DNA of 64,000 nt, from positions 28,473-92,472 of the forward strand of contig JAEANN010000026.1 in NCBI GenBank assembly GCA_016841965.1, read 5' to 3'. The stretch comes from Candidatus Roseilinea mizusawaensis. GTDB taxonomy: Bacteria; Chloroflexota; Anaerolineae; J036; Brachytrichaceae. A model generated the notes under the pieces. It was given only the letters and a program-made list of their open reading frames with translations, was not told where the DNA came from and searched no databases. The translations under genes and the position numbers were made by a program. Below, piece after piece: positions 25,842-35,361 of the stretch. Every line of letters begins with the position of its first letter. The first letter of the stretch is position 1.

Positions 25842-28648
25842 TGGCACTGACTCCACAGGAAATTCAACAGAAGGCAAATCTGCGACCGACCCTGTTGATC
25901 GGAATCGGCGGCACGGGACAAAAAGTTCTGGTGCAGGTCAAAGCACGCTTCATGCGCAACTACGGCGCCAAGCCGGCAGCAGTGGAATTCCTGTGCTTCG
26001 ACACCGACCAGGCTGTCGAACAGGTCAACCTGAACGGTCAGCCAATCAGCCTAACCCCCGGCACCGAGCTGGTCAACATCGGCGGCATCCAGACAGCCAA
26101 TATTCTGCGGCACCTCGACATCAACCCGGCCATTGCAGCATGGATCACCGAAGACAAAGAGCGCATACCGGTGCAGGCCATTACGATGGGCGCAAAGCAA
26201 GTGCGCCCGCTGGGCCGGCTGTCATTGTTCTGGCACGTCGGCACTGTGGCCAGCAAAATCAAAGCTGCCGTCGCCCGGCTGACTGATATGCGCCTGCACA
26301 GCCAGCAATACGGCGTCAACGTTTTCATCATTGCCTCGGTGTGCGGCGGAACCGGCTCAGGCGGCTTCCTCGACATGGCGTATCTGACACGCAAAGAAAT
26401 CGAGAATGCCAACCTGCCTGCTTCGTTTTGCAACATCAACGCGATTTTGGCCTTGCCATCGGTATTCCCCAATGTCGATCCGATTGGCATTCAGTCAAAT
26501 GCATTTGCTGCCCTGCGCGAACTCGATTACTTCATGGAGACCGGGGAATGGCGGGTGGACTACGGCAACGCAGCGGTTGGGCTGGTGGACTTCTCCGGCC
26601 AGCGCCCCTTCAACATCTGCTACCTGGTGGACGCGCGCAACGAGCGCGGCGGCGGACTGGTGGGTCTCGAAGACATCGCGCCGATGATCGCCGAGGCCGT
26701 CTACCTGCAAATCAGCTCGCAGATCGGCGCGGCAACCAACAGCGTGTTCGACAACGTGCGCGTGCTGTCGTCGCGCGTGTTCTACAAGGAAGAGAACACG
26801 TACAAAGGCACGGTGTACAGCAGCCTGGGCACGGCCTCGCTGGTGTTTCCGGTGAACCGCATCATCGAGTTGTGTGCACAACGGCTGGGCCGCGATCTGA
26901 TCGAACGCTACCTGCTGTGTCCTGCGCCGCCGGTGGAAAAGGCCGACGCCGCCGTACAAAGTTTCCTGCAATCGCAGCAAATCGATGGCGAGAGCCTGCT
27001 GCAGCAACTGGCCCGCGATCCAAGAGGCAACGTCATGCGCATCACGCTCAACCCGAACGCGCTCAACACGTTCAAAGAGGGCGAGATGTACGGCGCGACG
27101 CTGAGCTATCTAAACAAGGCCGAGACGGCGCTGGACAATGACTTCAGCCAACAGATCGACAAGAACCGCAAGGCCATTGCCGAGAAGCTCACCGCAGCGA
27201 TTGAGAGTGAAGTCAATCGATTGGTCGACGACCCGGCCAACGGGCTGAGCGCAGCCATCGCCTTCCTCGACCGGCTCGACGAACGCTTGGCCCAGGCGCG
27301 CCGCGACCTCGACAAGGTACGCGCCGACATGGACCAGCGCCGCGAGCGTTTGCAGAATCAACTCAAAGCGACGCAGGATGCTTTTGTGTCCAGTTTCAAG
27401 TCGTTCCCGATGGGGCGCACCAACCGCATCCGCGAAGCGCGTGACCAGCACGTGCAGACCTTCCAAAACTACCTGACCGCGCGATCAGAGAGCCGCAAAC
27501 GCGAGGCGGCCCTAGCCCTGCTGGCCAACTTCAGCGTGATCATTCAGAGCATGCGCACGGGCCTGCAAAACACCGCCAGCCGCCTGCAATTCGTACAAAC
27601 CCAATGGCAAACCCAGATCGTGCGCGATCGCACCGGCAGCAAATCGCGCACCGACTTCGTGCTGGCCGACGACATCACTACCGACGCCGACATCGACCGC
27701 TATTACGTGGAGCATTTGGCGCGGCTGGGTGACTCGCCCGTGGCCGGCCTGCTCAACAGCCAAGGCCCGTTGCACGAATGGCTGAACTGGGAACAAGAGC
27801 AGATCGCCGATCACATTTTGAATTACGCTCGTGGCGTCTTCCAGGATCTGCGCGACATCACCATCGAAGACATCGTCATTCAAAAGCGCGACGAAGTCGA
27901 TCCGCGCGCCCGGCTGCAATCGCTGATCAATCGTTCGGCGCCGTTCTGGTCCTATCAAGTTGAAGGCCGCATGGGCCAGGATTGGCAAAGCGAAAAGATT
28001 GTGGCCGTGGGCGTGAATGACAACGAGAATTCCATCTACAAAGACGCCATCGAGACCTCACAAATTCTCACCTCGACCTTTGACCCATACAGCATTACGG
28101 TGTTGCAAACTAAGCATGGCGTGCCGCTGTTTGCGCTCACGCAGTACCCGGCGTTCAAGGAGAAGCACGACCTGGTGATGCGGTCTGGCCTGAAACCGCT
28201 GTATGTCTTTCCCGAAGTGCGGCCGGGCGGCCAGCGCGCCAAGCAGGTGTTCGCGCTGGGCATTGCTTACGGCTTCATCTTCAAATCGGGCGTGTACTAC
28301 TACATCGTCCCACACGAGTCCGGCGACCAGCCATTGCAGCTCGATCGCGGCATGGGTGAGTCGCTGCATATGTTCCGCAACAACGAGGGACTGGTGGATC
28401 AGGTGGGCGCGCAAGTAGAACACGAAATCAGCATAGCAGGCATCGAGTCCGCGCATCAGGTGCTGGACAGCTTTGTGAGCGAGCCATATGTGATGGAGCT
28501 GCGCGGCGGCGCGACGCGGGCCAATATCGACCGCAAGGCCATGTCCAAGGACACGTCAGTGGGCCGGGCCGGCAGCGTCAACTACGACCTCCTGATGGAA
28601 CTGCGCGAAACAGTCAAGGCCTACATCAAAGATGTGTTGCGCGCTTAG
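25841..28648 (+). CDS. Tubulin/FtsZ-like GTPase, soluble member of a pair
   Basis: 935 residues. The N-terminal domain is of the bacterial tubulin-like type (Tubulin_2): LIGIGGTGQKVL at about 20-30 for the first glycine loop, FLCFDTDQAVEQ for the third, and SVCGGTGSGGFLDMAY with GGTGSG at 169-174, the tubulin/FtsZ signature loop. NINAILALPSVF and RPFNICYLVDARNERGG continue the GTPase core. Residues about 400-590 are long amphipathic helices predicted to be coiled coil. The C-terminal module has HGVPLFALTQYPAF (about 757) and KQVFALGIAYGF (about 800). No membrane helix is seen. It is probably translationally coupled to the vWA gene and is followed 3 bp later by its homologue. Confidence 0.85.
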   Translation: MALTPQEIQQKANLRPTLLIGIGGTGQKVLVQVKARFMRNYGAKPAAVEFLCFDTDQAVEQVNLNGQPISLTPGTELVNIGGIQTANILRHLDINPAIAAWITEDKERIPVQAITMGAKQVRPLGRLSLFWHVGTVASKIKAAVARLTDMRLHSQQYGVNVFIIASVCGGTGSGGFLDMAYLTRKEIENANLPASFCNINAILALPSVFPNVDPIGIQSNAFAALRELDYFMETGEWRVDYGNAAVGLVDFSGQRPFNICYLVDARNERGGGLVGLEDIAPMIAEAVYLQISSQIGAATNSVFDNVRVLSSRVFYKEENTYKGTVYSSLGTASLVFPVNRIIELCAQRLGRDLIERYLLCPAPPVEKADAAVQSFLQSQQIDGESLLQQLARDPRGNVMRITLNPNALNTFKEGEMYGATLSYLNKAETALDNDFSQQIDKNRKAIAEKLTAAIESEVNRLVDDPANGLSAAIAFLDRLDERLAQARRDLDKVRADMDQRRERLQNQLKATQDAFVSSFKSFPMGRTNRIREARDQHVQTFQNYLTARSESRKREAALALLANFSVIIQSMRTGLQNTASRLQFVQTQWQTQIVRDRTGSKSRTDFVLADDITTDADIDRYYVEHLARLGDSPVAGLLNSQGPLHEWLNWEQEQIADHILNYARGVFQDLRDITIEDIVIQKRDEVDPRARLQSLINRSAPFWSYQVEGRMGQDWQSEKIVAVGVNDNENSIYKDAIETSQILTSTFDPYSITVLQTKHGVPLFALTQYPAFKEKHDLVMRSGLKPLYVFPEVRPGGQRAKQVFALGIAYGFIFKSGVYYYIVPHESGDQPLQLDRGMGESLHMFRNNEGLVDQVGAQVEHEISIAGIESAHQVLDSFVSEPYVMELRGGATRANIDRKAMSKDTSVGRAGSVNYDLLMELRETVKAYIKDVLRA

Positions 28649-28651
28649 CAC

Positions 28652-31537
28652 ATGGTCAAACTGCAGCAAACGTACATTGTCGGCCTGGGCCGGCTGGGCA
28701 GCGAGGCGCTCGAACATTTCAAGCGACGCGCCGAAGCCGCCTATGGCGAGTTGCCGGCCATCAAACTGTTGGCGATCGATGTGCCGGCCGTGAAACCAGC
28801 GAGCGAGCTTGACCCCACCCCAGCCGCGCCGCGCGATTCTGTGCTCGGACCGACAGAATGCGTCAGCCTCCCTCTCGACCTGGATGTTACCGACGCTCAA
28901 CACGCTTTGCCGTGGTTACAGCAGGATGTGATCGAGCGCGGCGCGGCGTGGACGCACACACGAGCAGCCGCGCGCGCGGCATGGCACCTTAACCTTCCCG
29001 CGCTCTACCCCTTCCTCACGGCCCACCTCAACGAGATGGGATCAGTCAGTGCGCGCGACATCATGGCTGCAAAAGGGTTTGAGATTTCGACCGACCGCAC
29101 CGAGGGCGCCTTCGTTCTGATCGGCGACATCAGCGATCTGGTCGGAAGCGCACTGCTGCTCGACGTGGCCTACGTGTTCCATCATCTGTTCCACGCCACG
29201 GGGCTGCAAATCGCCAGCACAGCGCTGCTCTTTCTACCATCCCTGACGCGATCCGACCCAATTGCTGAGGCGCGCGCTTACGCCACGCTCAAAGAGATCA
29301 ACGCCCACATGGGCGCCCACCTCAGAGGGCAGCAATCTTATCGCTGTACCTACGGCCCGGCCACAAATCCTTTCCTCATCGTCGAGTCTGATGCGCCGGC
29401 CTTTAATCGTGGCTGTTACCTGATCGACACACGCAACGAAAAAACGTTGAGCCTGCAAGATGAACATGAGGCCGCCCGGCTGATCGGTGAATGGGTGCTG
29501 CACACCCTGCTCACCCCCCTGAAAGCGCGCATTGACGATTTTGCCGCCGCACAGGGAGCCATTCCCTGGGTGCAGGGACAACTGGCTGTCTATAACAGCC
29601 TGGGCTTTGCTGCCTACACGCTGCCGGTGAACAACCTGACTACCTGGAGCACCTGCCGGCTGGGAGAAGCTATCCTCTCCGAGCAATTGCTGAAACCCGA
29701 GTTGTTCGCCAGCGTGTCCGATCGACTCAACACGCTGATGAGCGTCACCCACTTGCGGCCCGATGAGCTGATGAGCGACGTGCTGCGCCACGACCGCGAC
29801 GGCAAGCCCATCCGACTGCAAAACGACTTGATCGCCCGCCTCAAGACGCTGCCGCGCGATCAAATCGCAGCATCGGTGCAAGCTGCCATCAACACCATCA
29901 ACAAGGCAACCCTGCCATCGCTGCGCAAGCAGATCGAAGCCAATGCGCGTCAGGTGGCGCAGGATGTCGAAGAAGCCATCGATCAGGAAGTGACCACCAT
30001 CCTGCGCACCCGGCCGGTCGGCGGCGTGTCGCTGGCTACACAACTGGTGGGACATGTGCGCGACGAGGCCGGTCGCTTTCTACAATCGCTGGCGCGCCGT
30101 GAAGCTGCACTGCTGGCGCGCAATCAGCAACAGATCAGCTTTCTGGCCCGCCAGGGGCCGCTCCTCAAGAACGCAATCGCCAGCATTCCTTCCGCGCCGG
30201 TCACCGCGATCGGCGTCGTGGCCGGCTTCCTGGCGCCGCTGGTGCTGGCATCGATCTGGGTGTGGCAGGTGCTGCAATTCGGTTCGCCCGGCCTGCGGCT
30301 GGGTGTGATCGCCGGCGCGTGGCTCATCGCTTTTGCCGGCGCGTTGGGGGCATTGTGGCAGGCCACCTTCGGCGTCGAGCGCATCCGCGATCAATACGTC
30401 ACCTACTTGCAGACCCGCTTTGAAACTGAACTGAGCCTGATGCTGGCGCAGGCTGCGCGCACACTGTATGCCGATGTCATGTCGGCAGCCGAGCGGCGTC
30501 TGTCTCAGCTCGAGCGCTTCGGCGGGATGTTGCACAGCCTGGCGCGCGCCTATCGTCAGCGCGCGCAACAGACCTCGCTGACCGGCGCCATTGACTTCAG
30601 CCTGCAACGTTCTGTGCTGACCGAGGCCTCCGTCGATGCGCTGTATCGCCGTTACGCTGGCCAGAATGCCAGCGAGGCCCACGCCTACGCGCTGGTCGAA
30701 AAGGCCGGCCCGCTCGACCGCTGGCTGGAGTGGCGCAACGAGGAAGTGGACTTGAGCATTCTGGAGTATGGCGCATCGGTGTTCGCGCCGATGGGCGAAT
30801 TGCGAGTGCAAGCACTGGCGCGCGAACAGACCGATCTTGAGCGCACGGTGCGCGAGTTGAACGAGCGGGCTGCGCCGTTGTGCACCTTTAACGTCTACCA
30901 TGCCGGCCAGGCGCCGGTGTCCAGCGTGCAGACATTCGTCGGCCTGGAATCGTCCGATCAAAGCGAGGTCAGGGAGCTTTTCGAGCGCGTCAACCCGGCT
31001 GCCATCTTCGAATCAACCGGCGACCGCTTCACCATCACCGTGACCAGCGTGCGGCGCGGTATGCCGCTGTTCGGGCTGTTGCGGCTCAGCGACTTCCGCC
31101 GCAATTACTTTGACGCGCTGCGCCGCCACATCGAGCCTTTGCACCTCGACGACGAGATGGCCCTCACGCCCGATCTAAACGCCATGTCCAGCGCCGGCTT
31201 GGGACACGCCCAAACAGACCCGGGCAGTGTGTTCGCCCTCGGCCTAGCGTTCGGGCTAATCACCCGCTACGGCAGCGGCCCAGACGGCATCTACACCGCA
31301 CACGACGGCGAGGGCAACGAAATCGCGCAATTGGCGTCTGAGCGGCTCGAATCAGCCGTGCTCCTGGGCGCAGATGACAAAGTGCTCGCCCGGCTCGACG
31401 GCTTGATTCAGCAACGTCTGGCCTCAAAGAGCGCCGGCGAACTGGTGCGCGAGCTTACATCGTACGTGCAGCGGGCGGACATCGGCGCATGGGAACGACG
31501 CAGGATAAACGAGTGCATCGCCATGCTTCGGCGATAG
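28652..31537 (+). CDS. Tubulin-like protein lacking the nucleotide loop, membrane-anchored member of the pair
   Basis: 961 residues, homologous along its length to the preceding protein. YIVGLGRLGSEALEHF replaces LIGIGGTGQKVL. VLIGDISDLVGSALLLDVAY (about 155-174) aligns with the GGTGSG region but has no Gly-rich loop. Shared later segments include GPLDRWLEWRNEEVD (with GPLHEWLNWEQEQIA), RGMPLFGLLRLSDF (about 801) and GSVFALGLAFGL (about 857). Two membrane helices interrupt the middle helical region (about 516-540, 549-572). I infer a GTP-binding-defective partner that tethers the active protein to the membrane. No SD is present and the gap is 3 bp, so translation is probably coupled. Confidence 0.82.
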   Translation: MVKLQQTYIVGLGRLGSEALEHFKRRAEAAYGELPAIKLLAIDVPAVKPASELDPTPAAPRDSVLGPTECVSLPLDLDVTDAQHALPWLQQDVIERGAAWTHTRAAARAAWHLNLPALYPFLTAHLNEMGSVSARDIMAAKGFEISTDRTEGAFVLIGDISDLVGSALLLDVAYVFHHLFHATGLQIASTALLFLPSLTRSDPIAEARAYATLKEINAHMGAHLRGQQSYRCTYGPATNPFLIVESDAPAFNRGCYLIDTRNEKTLSLQDEHEAARLIGEWVLHTLLTPLKARIDDFAAAQGAIPWVQGQLAVYNSLGFAAYTLPVNNLTTWSTCRLGEAILSEQLLKPELFASVSDRLNTLMSVTHLRPDELMSDVLRHDRDGKPIRLQNDLIARLKTLPRDQIAASVQAAINTINKATLPSLRKQIEANARQVAQDVEEAIDQEVTTILRTRPVGGVSLATQLVGHVRDEAGRFLQSLARREAALLARNQQQISFLARQGPLLKNAIASIPSAPVTAIGVVAGFLAPLVLASIWVWQVLQFGSPGLRLGVIAGAWLIAFAGALGALWQATFGVERIRDQYVTYLQTRFETELSLMLAQAARTLYADVMSAAERRLSQLERFGGMLHSLARAYRQRAQQTSLTGAIDFSLQRSVLTEASVDALYRRYAGQNASEAHAYALVEKAGPLDRWLEWRNEEVDLSILEYGASVFAPMGELRVQALAREQTDLERTVRELNERAAPLCTFNVYHAGQAPVSSVQTFVGLESSDQSEVRELFERVNPAAIFESTGDRFTITVTSVRRGMPLFGLLRLSDFRRNYFDALRRHIEPLHLDDEMALTPDLNAMSSAGLGHAQTDPGSVFALGLAFGLITRYGSGPDGIYTAHDGEGNEIAQLASERLESAVLLGADDKVLARLDGLIQQRLASKSAGELVRELTSYVQRADIGAWERRRINECIAMLRR

Positions 31538-31625
31538 AGCCTGGGCATCATCCTGTTTTGAGTTAAGATACGCCTTGCTTGTAAGTCCAAAGAAGTGTTG
31601 AGATTTAAATTGCGAGGGTGAATCA

Positions 31626-32045
31626 ATGGCAGTGCGAAAGTCTGAAGCCACATGGACCGGCACGCTGCGCGAAGGCAGCGGCAACATGCGCATCGGCAAC
31701 GGCGCCTACGACGGCCCGTTCACATTCGCGTCGCGCTTCGAGAGCGGCGCAGGCACCAACCCAGAAGAACTGATCGGCGCAGCGCACGCCGGCTGCTTCT
31801 CTATGTTCCTGTCGGCAGTGTTGACCAAGGCCGGCTTCCCGCCCAACCGCATCCACACCACGGCCACCGTGCACCTCACCGATGGCCCAACCATCAGCCT
31901 GATCGAACTGAACACCGAGGCCGACGTGCCTAATATCGACGAGCAAACCTTCCTGCAACATGCCGAGCAATCCAAGCAGGGTTGTCCGGTGTCGAAGGCG
32001 CTGGCGGCGGTGGAGATTAAACTGAACGCCAAGCTGGTGCGCTGA
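31626..32045 (+). CDS. osmC: OsmC-family hydroperoxide reductase
   Basis: 139 residues, the usual OsmC length. The two redox cysteines are in AAHAGCFSMFLS (about 58) and QGCPVSKAL (about 120); the N-terminal SEATWTGTLREGSGNMRIGNG is typical of OsmC. It reduces organic and fatty-acid hydroperoxides with thiol donors. GCGAGGGTG lies before the ATG as a likely SD. A TAAGAT sequence around 31564-31569 could be a -10 box. A strong hairpin terminator follows at 32070-32104, so it is a single-gene unit. Confidence 0.92.
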   Translation: MAVRKSEATWTGTLREGSGNMRIGNGAYDGPFTFASRFESGAGTNPEELIGAAHAGCFSMFLSAVLTKAGFPPNRIHTTATVHLTDGPTISLIELNTEADVPNIDEQTFLQHAEQSKQGCPVSKALAAVEIKLNAKLVR

Positions 32046-32069
32046 AGCGGTAGACACCTGACTGCGCGC

Positions 32070-32104
32070 AGAAGCCCCTCATCGGGAGGGGCTTCTGTCT
32101 TTTG
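32070..32104 (+). terminator. Rho-independent terminator after osmC
   Basis: Perfect 11-bp stem AGAAGCCCCTC / GAGGGGCTTCT (32070-32080 with 32086-32096), 5-nt loop, then GTCTTTT. Confidence 0.85.
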
Positions 32105-32177
32105 GCATGATGGCGGTCACAGTCAGTGCGTTTGAACTCGCTTAGGGCGCAACCGGTGAACGACACACCCCACAAAC

Positions 32178-34751
32178 TCAGACTAGCCGCGCGATGCTGC
32201 CATGCACGCCCTTGACGACCTCGATACGGGCCGGGAAAGCGTCTTTAAGCTCGTCGATATGGGTGATCACAAAGATGCGCTCGAAGTCCGATTGGATGCT
32301 GCGGATGGCGTCGATCAGGGCCTCGCGGCCCTTAGCGTCTTGCGTGCCGAAGCCTTCATCGATAATCAGGGTCTGCAAACGTGCGCCGGCCCGATGCGCC
32401 AGCAATTTACTGAGCGCAATGCGCACAGCAAAGTTGATCCGAAAAGCTTCGCCGCCGCTGAACATTTCATAGAGTCGCTCGCCCAGTTCGTCGCTAATCC
32501 GCAATTCCAGCGTCTCGCTGACCTCACCTTTTTGGGTCTGGCGCTGGGTCTCGAAACGCACGTTCATGCGCCCATTCGTCATGCGGCTGAGCAAGTCATT
32601 GGTCGAGTCCTCCAGCTCCGGGAGGATATTCTCGATGATCATCGCCGGCACGCCGTTCTTTCCAAATGCTGCACGCAGCTCGTCCAGCAACGACTGCCGG
32701 CGCGCCAGCTCGTCCAGTTCACGCTGAAGGCTGTCTCGTCGGCTGATCATCGCCTTGCAGGCTTGCACGCGCTGGTTGGCTTCGCCCACCCTGCGTTGCG
32801 CAGCAGAGGCATCGCTGCGGGCCTGTTGCAGCGCCCGATGGATCTCGGCGGCGTGTTGCAATCCGGCGGCGCATGTATCAATCTGCTCGTTGAGATTGGC
32901 GATAACAGCTTCCTGTGCAGCGCGCTGACGGGCCAGATTGTCCTGGCGCAAGACAATCGATTCAAGCTCGCGCTGTTCCAACTGCAAGCCGATCTCTGCT
33001 TTGTCGAGCTGGCTCTTACGCTCGACAAAGCGTTGCAAACGAGGCAATATCTCGTGGCGAAGCTGGTCGTGAGCAGCCTTATCGTAGCCCAGTTGTTTCA
33101 GCTCGGCTTCGACTTGGGCCAACGCGGCGCGCGCCGCCGGCGCATAGCCTTCGGCGCGCAACTCGGACTCCGCCTTGTCGAGCGCTGCGCGGGCTGCAGG
33201 CAACTGAGATGCAGCATCGTCCGCGCGCTTCAGGCGTTCTTCGAGCGCAGCCACCTCGCGTTGAATGCCCGGCAAACTCGACAATTTTCGATCCAGATCA
33301 ACCAAGCTATCGTCGATAGCCCTGCGCACGGCGACCAGTTCCAGCAACGCGCGCTCATTGGCGCGGTGCTGATCGCCCATTGCCTTGCCTTCTGACTGCC
33401 ACTCGGCCAGCAGGCGCACTCGGTCTGCTTCGGCAAGTTCGCGCCCACACGATGGACAGACAGCGCCCACCTTCGACAAGGCCTCGATGCGGGCCTTCAG
33501 CTCGTTCATGCGCCGGCGCAATGCATCATTGTCGGCTTTGGCGCCGGCCTGGCGTTCGCGCACCTCGGTCAACTGGCGAGCCATCTCTTCGCGGCGCTTC
33601 TGGCCGGCGATCAGCTCGCGCAGTTGCTCATAGGCCTGCGCAAGCTGCGTCTGCAACTCGTCGCTGTCGGCCATGCGTTCCAGGTCACGCACACGCTGGG
33701 CTGCTGCGTCGCACTGAGACTGCAACGCCCGACGCGCTTCGGCAATCTCGGCTTCGGCGTGCATCTGACGATCTTTCAACACCACCAGGTTGCTCAGCTT
33801 GTTGTTGAATTCGGCTTCGCGCTGCAGGGCGGCTTGATAGTCGGCATAGCCCTGCTCGATTTCGGCACGCCGGTCAACCGCAAACTGATACGCAGCCCGC
33901 AATTGCTCATGTTCGGCGCGCCGGGCATCGAGGTCGGCCAGCTCCGAGCGAATGGCGTCTAGCTGCTCCTGGGCCTGCGCGCGTTGTGCTTCAAGCAGGC
34001 GAGCTTTGTCCCGCAGGCGATCGATCTCGGCCTGGGCCTGCTCAGCTTCCTGAAGCGCAGCCAAGGCAGCGGCGACCGCTTCGTGCGCCCACTCCAGTTC
34101 GCGCTCGTACTGCGGTAGGCGGGCGATCTCCTCGCCGGCCTTGTGCATCTCGAAGGCCAGCACCCCCTGACTGCGCTCCAGTTCCTGCTGTTGTAACTTG
34201 ACGGCGTTCTCATACTCCTGCCATACATCCAGGCTGAGGATTTCGGCCAGCAGCGCCTTGCGCTCGGCCGGCGTCTTCAGCGTGAACTCGTCGGCTTTGC
34301 CCTGTTTGAGATAAGCCGAGTTGAGAAACGTCTCGTAGGTCAGGTTGAGAATGCTGATGATCTTGTTCTGCGTGTCGGTCTGGCGCGGCTCGCTGAGGGT
34401 GCGCCAACCGGCCTGGGTTTGGACCAACAGATCAAGTGTGCCGCTGGAGGCGGGCGCTTTGCCTTTCGCGCCGGGCCGGCCCAACTTGCGCGTGCGCACC
34501 ACTTGATACACGTTATCGCCCTCGCTGAATGTGAGCGCCACACGCATTTCGGTCTGCCCCTGGCTGATCAGCGCATCGTCGGTCTTCCCGCGCGCCTTGC
34601 CCCACAGCGCCCAGGTCAGCGCGTCAAGCAGCGTACTCTTGCCGGCCCCATTTTCGCCGGTCAGGCAGACCACATGCAAGCCGTTCAGGTCCAACGGCTC
34701 TGCCTCGCGGTAAGCCATGAAGTTCTTCAACTCAAGTTTGAGGGGGATCAT
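32178..34751 (-). CDS. sbcC: SbcC/Rad50-type SMC nuclease ATPase
   Basis: 857 residues from ATG 34751 (MIPLKLELKNFMAYREAEPLDL). Walker A GENGAGKSTLLDALTW; long coiled coils on both sides of a central zinc hook VCPSCGREL (Cys-x-x-Cys, about residue 430); the C-terminal MFSGGEAFRINFAVRIALSKLL signature and LIIDEGFGTQDAKGREALIDAI Walker B/D-loop. SbcC works with SbcD to process DNA hairpins and ends. No sbcD is adjacent; the phosphoesterase at 36164-36751 is YfcE-like and much shorter than SbcD. The upstream neighbour on the same strand is a histidine phosphatase gene 37 bp away. Confidence 0.9.
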   Translation of the reverse strand: MIPLKLELKNFMAYREAEPLDLNGLHVVCLTGENGAGKSTLLDALTWALWGKARGKTDDALISQGQTEMRVALTFSEGDNVYQVVRTRKLGRPGAKGKAPASSGTLDLLVQTQAGWRTLSEPRQTDTQNKIISILNLTYETFLNSAYLKQGKADEFTLKTPAERKALLAEILSLDVWQEYENAVKLQQQELERSQGVLAFEMHKAGEEIARLPQYERELEWAHEAVAAALAALQEAEQAQAEIDRLRDKARLLEAQRAQAQEQLDAIRSELADLDARRAEHEQLRAAYQFAVDRRAEIEQGYADYQAALQREAEFNNKLSNLVVLKDRQMHAEAEIAEARRALQSQCDAAAQRVRDLERMADSDELQTQLAQAYEQLRELIAGQKRREEMARQLTEVRERQAGAKADNDALRRRMNELKARIEALSKVGAVCPSCGRELAEADRVRLLAEWQSEGKAMGDQHRANERALLELVAVRRAIDDSLVDLDRKLSSLPGIQREVAALEERLKRADDAASQLPAARAALDKAESELRAEGYAPAARAALAQVEAELKQLGYDKAAHDQLRHEILPRLQRFVERKSQLDKAEIGLQLEQRELESIVLRQDNLARQRAAQEAVIANLNEQIDTCAAGLQHAAEIHRALQQARSDASAAQRRVGEANQRVQACKAMISRRDSLQRELDELARRQSLLDELRAAFGKNGVPAMIIENILPELEDSTNDLLSRMTNGRMNVRFETQRQTQKGEVSETLELRISDELGERLYEMFSGGEAFRINFAVRIALSKLLAHRAGARLQTLIIDEGFGTQDAKGREALIDAIRSIQSDFERIFVITHIDELKDAFPARIEVVKGVHGSIARLV

Positions 34752-34788
34752 GTTGAGATGACAGATGACAGACGGCAGATTGCAGAGA

Positions 34789-35325
34789 TCAGGATCTTGG
34801 GGCGGGCAGACGGAGCAGATCTGCGCCGACAAAAGCCCGGCCATCAAAAGTCAGACGGACGCCCTCGCAATAGTCGCATAGTGCGCCCCATGCGCTGAAG
34901 TCGTGATCGGGCAGGCAGCCGGCCAGCCCCAGTTCGATCACACCGCCATGCGTGACGATCAAGGCTGCGCCGTCTTCGGGCAATCCATTGGCGATGGCAG
35001 CCCACAGCCGGGCGAGCTTTTGCGCACGGCGGGCCACGGCTTTGTAGCGGCGGGCTGCCTGAGCCACATCCGCAAAAGTCTGGGCGTTCTCCAGGGCAAC
35101 TGTCACTTCGTCGTCGCCGAGCGGCGCCAGATCAGCAAGCTGTTCATCAACCGCGAAGCCCATGGCAATGGCAGTCTCGAACGCACGCGGCACATCACTG
35201 GTGATGACTCTGGCAAACGGCCCCATGGCGGCGCCCACCCGGCGCGCCAGGGTCACGCCGGCCTGGGTCAGGTGTTTGCCGGGTTTTTGCCGCATCGTGT
35301 GGCGGCGGATTTCAAGGTGTTTCAT
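34789..35325 (-). CDS. Histidine phosphatase superfamily protein (SixA/PGAM-like)
   Basis: 178 residues. The catalytic Arg-His is at the start (LEIRRHTMRQKPG), the second Arg in ITSDVPRAFETAIAMG and the second His in LIVTHGGVIELGLA. The closing segment with CEGVRLTFDGRAFVG completes the small PGAM-type fold. It lacks features that identify a substrate; probable phosphatase of a protein phosphohistidine or a small metabolite. It probably forms an operon with sbcC, 37 bp downstream. Confidence 0.82.
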   Translation of the reverse strand: MKHLEIRRHTMRQKPGKHLTQAGVTLARRVGAAMGPFARVITSDVPRAFETAIAMGFAVDEQLADLAPLGDDEVTVALENAQTFADVAQAARRYKAVARRAQKLARLWAAIANGLPEDGAALIVTHGGVIELGLAGCLPDHDFSAWGALCDYCEGVRLTFDGRAFVGADLLRLPAPRS

Positions 35326-35361
35326 AGCAAGAGCCGGGTTGATCAGGTTAACAGAACATGG

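Noticed and set aside
24858..25877. 339-codon minus-strand open frame
   Set aside because: Antisense to the vWA-FHA gene.
32202..33395. 397-codon plus-strand open frame
   Set aside because: Antisense to sbcC coiled-coil and ATPase regions; no recognisable product.
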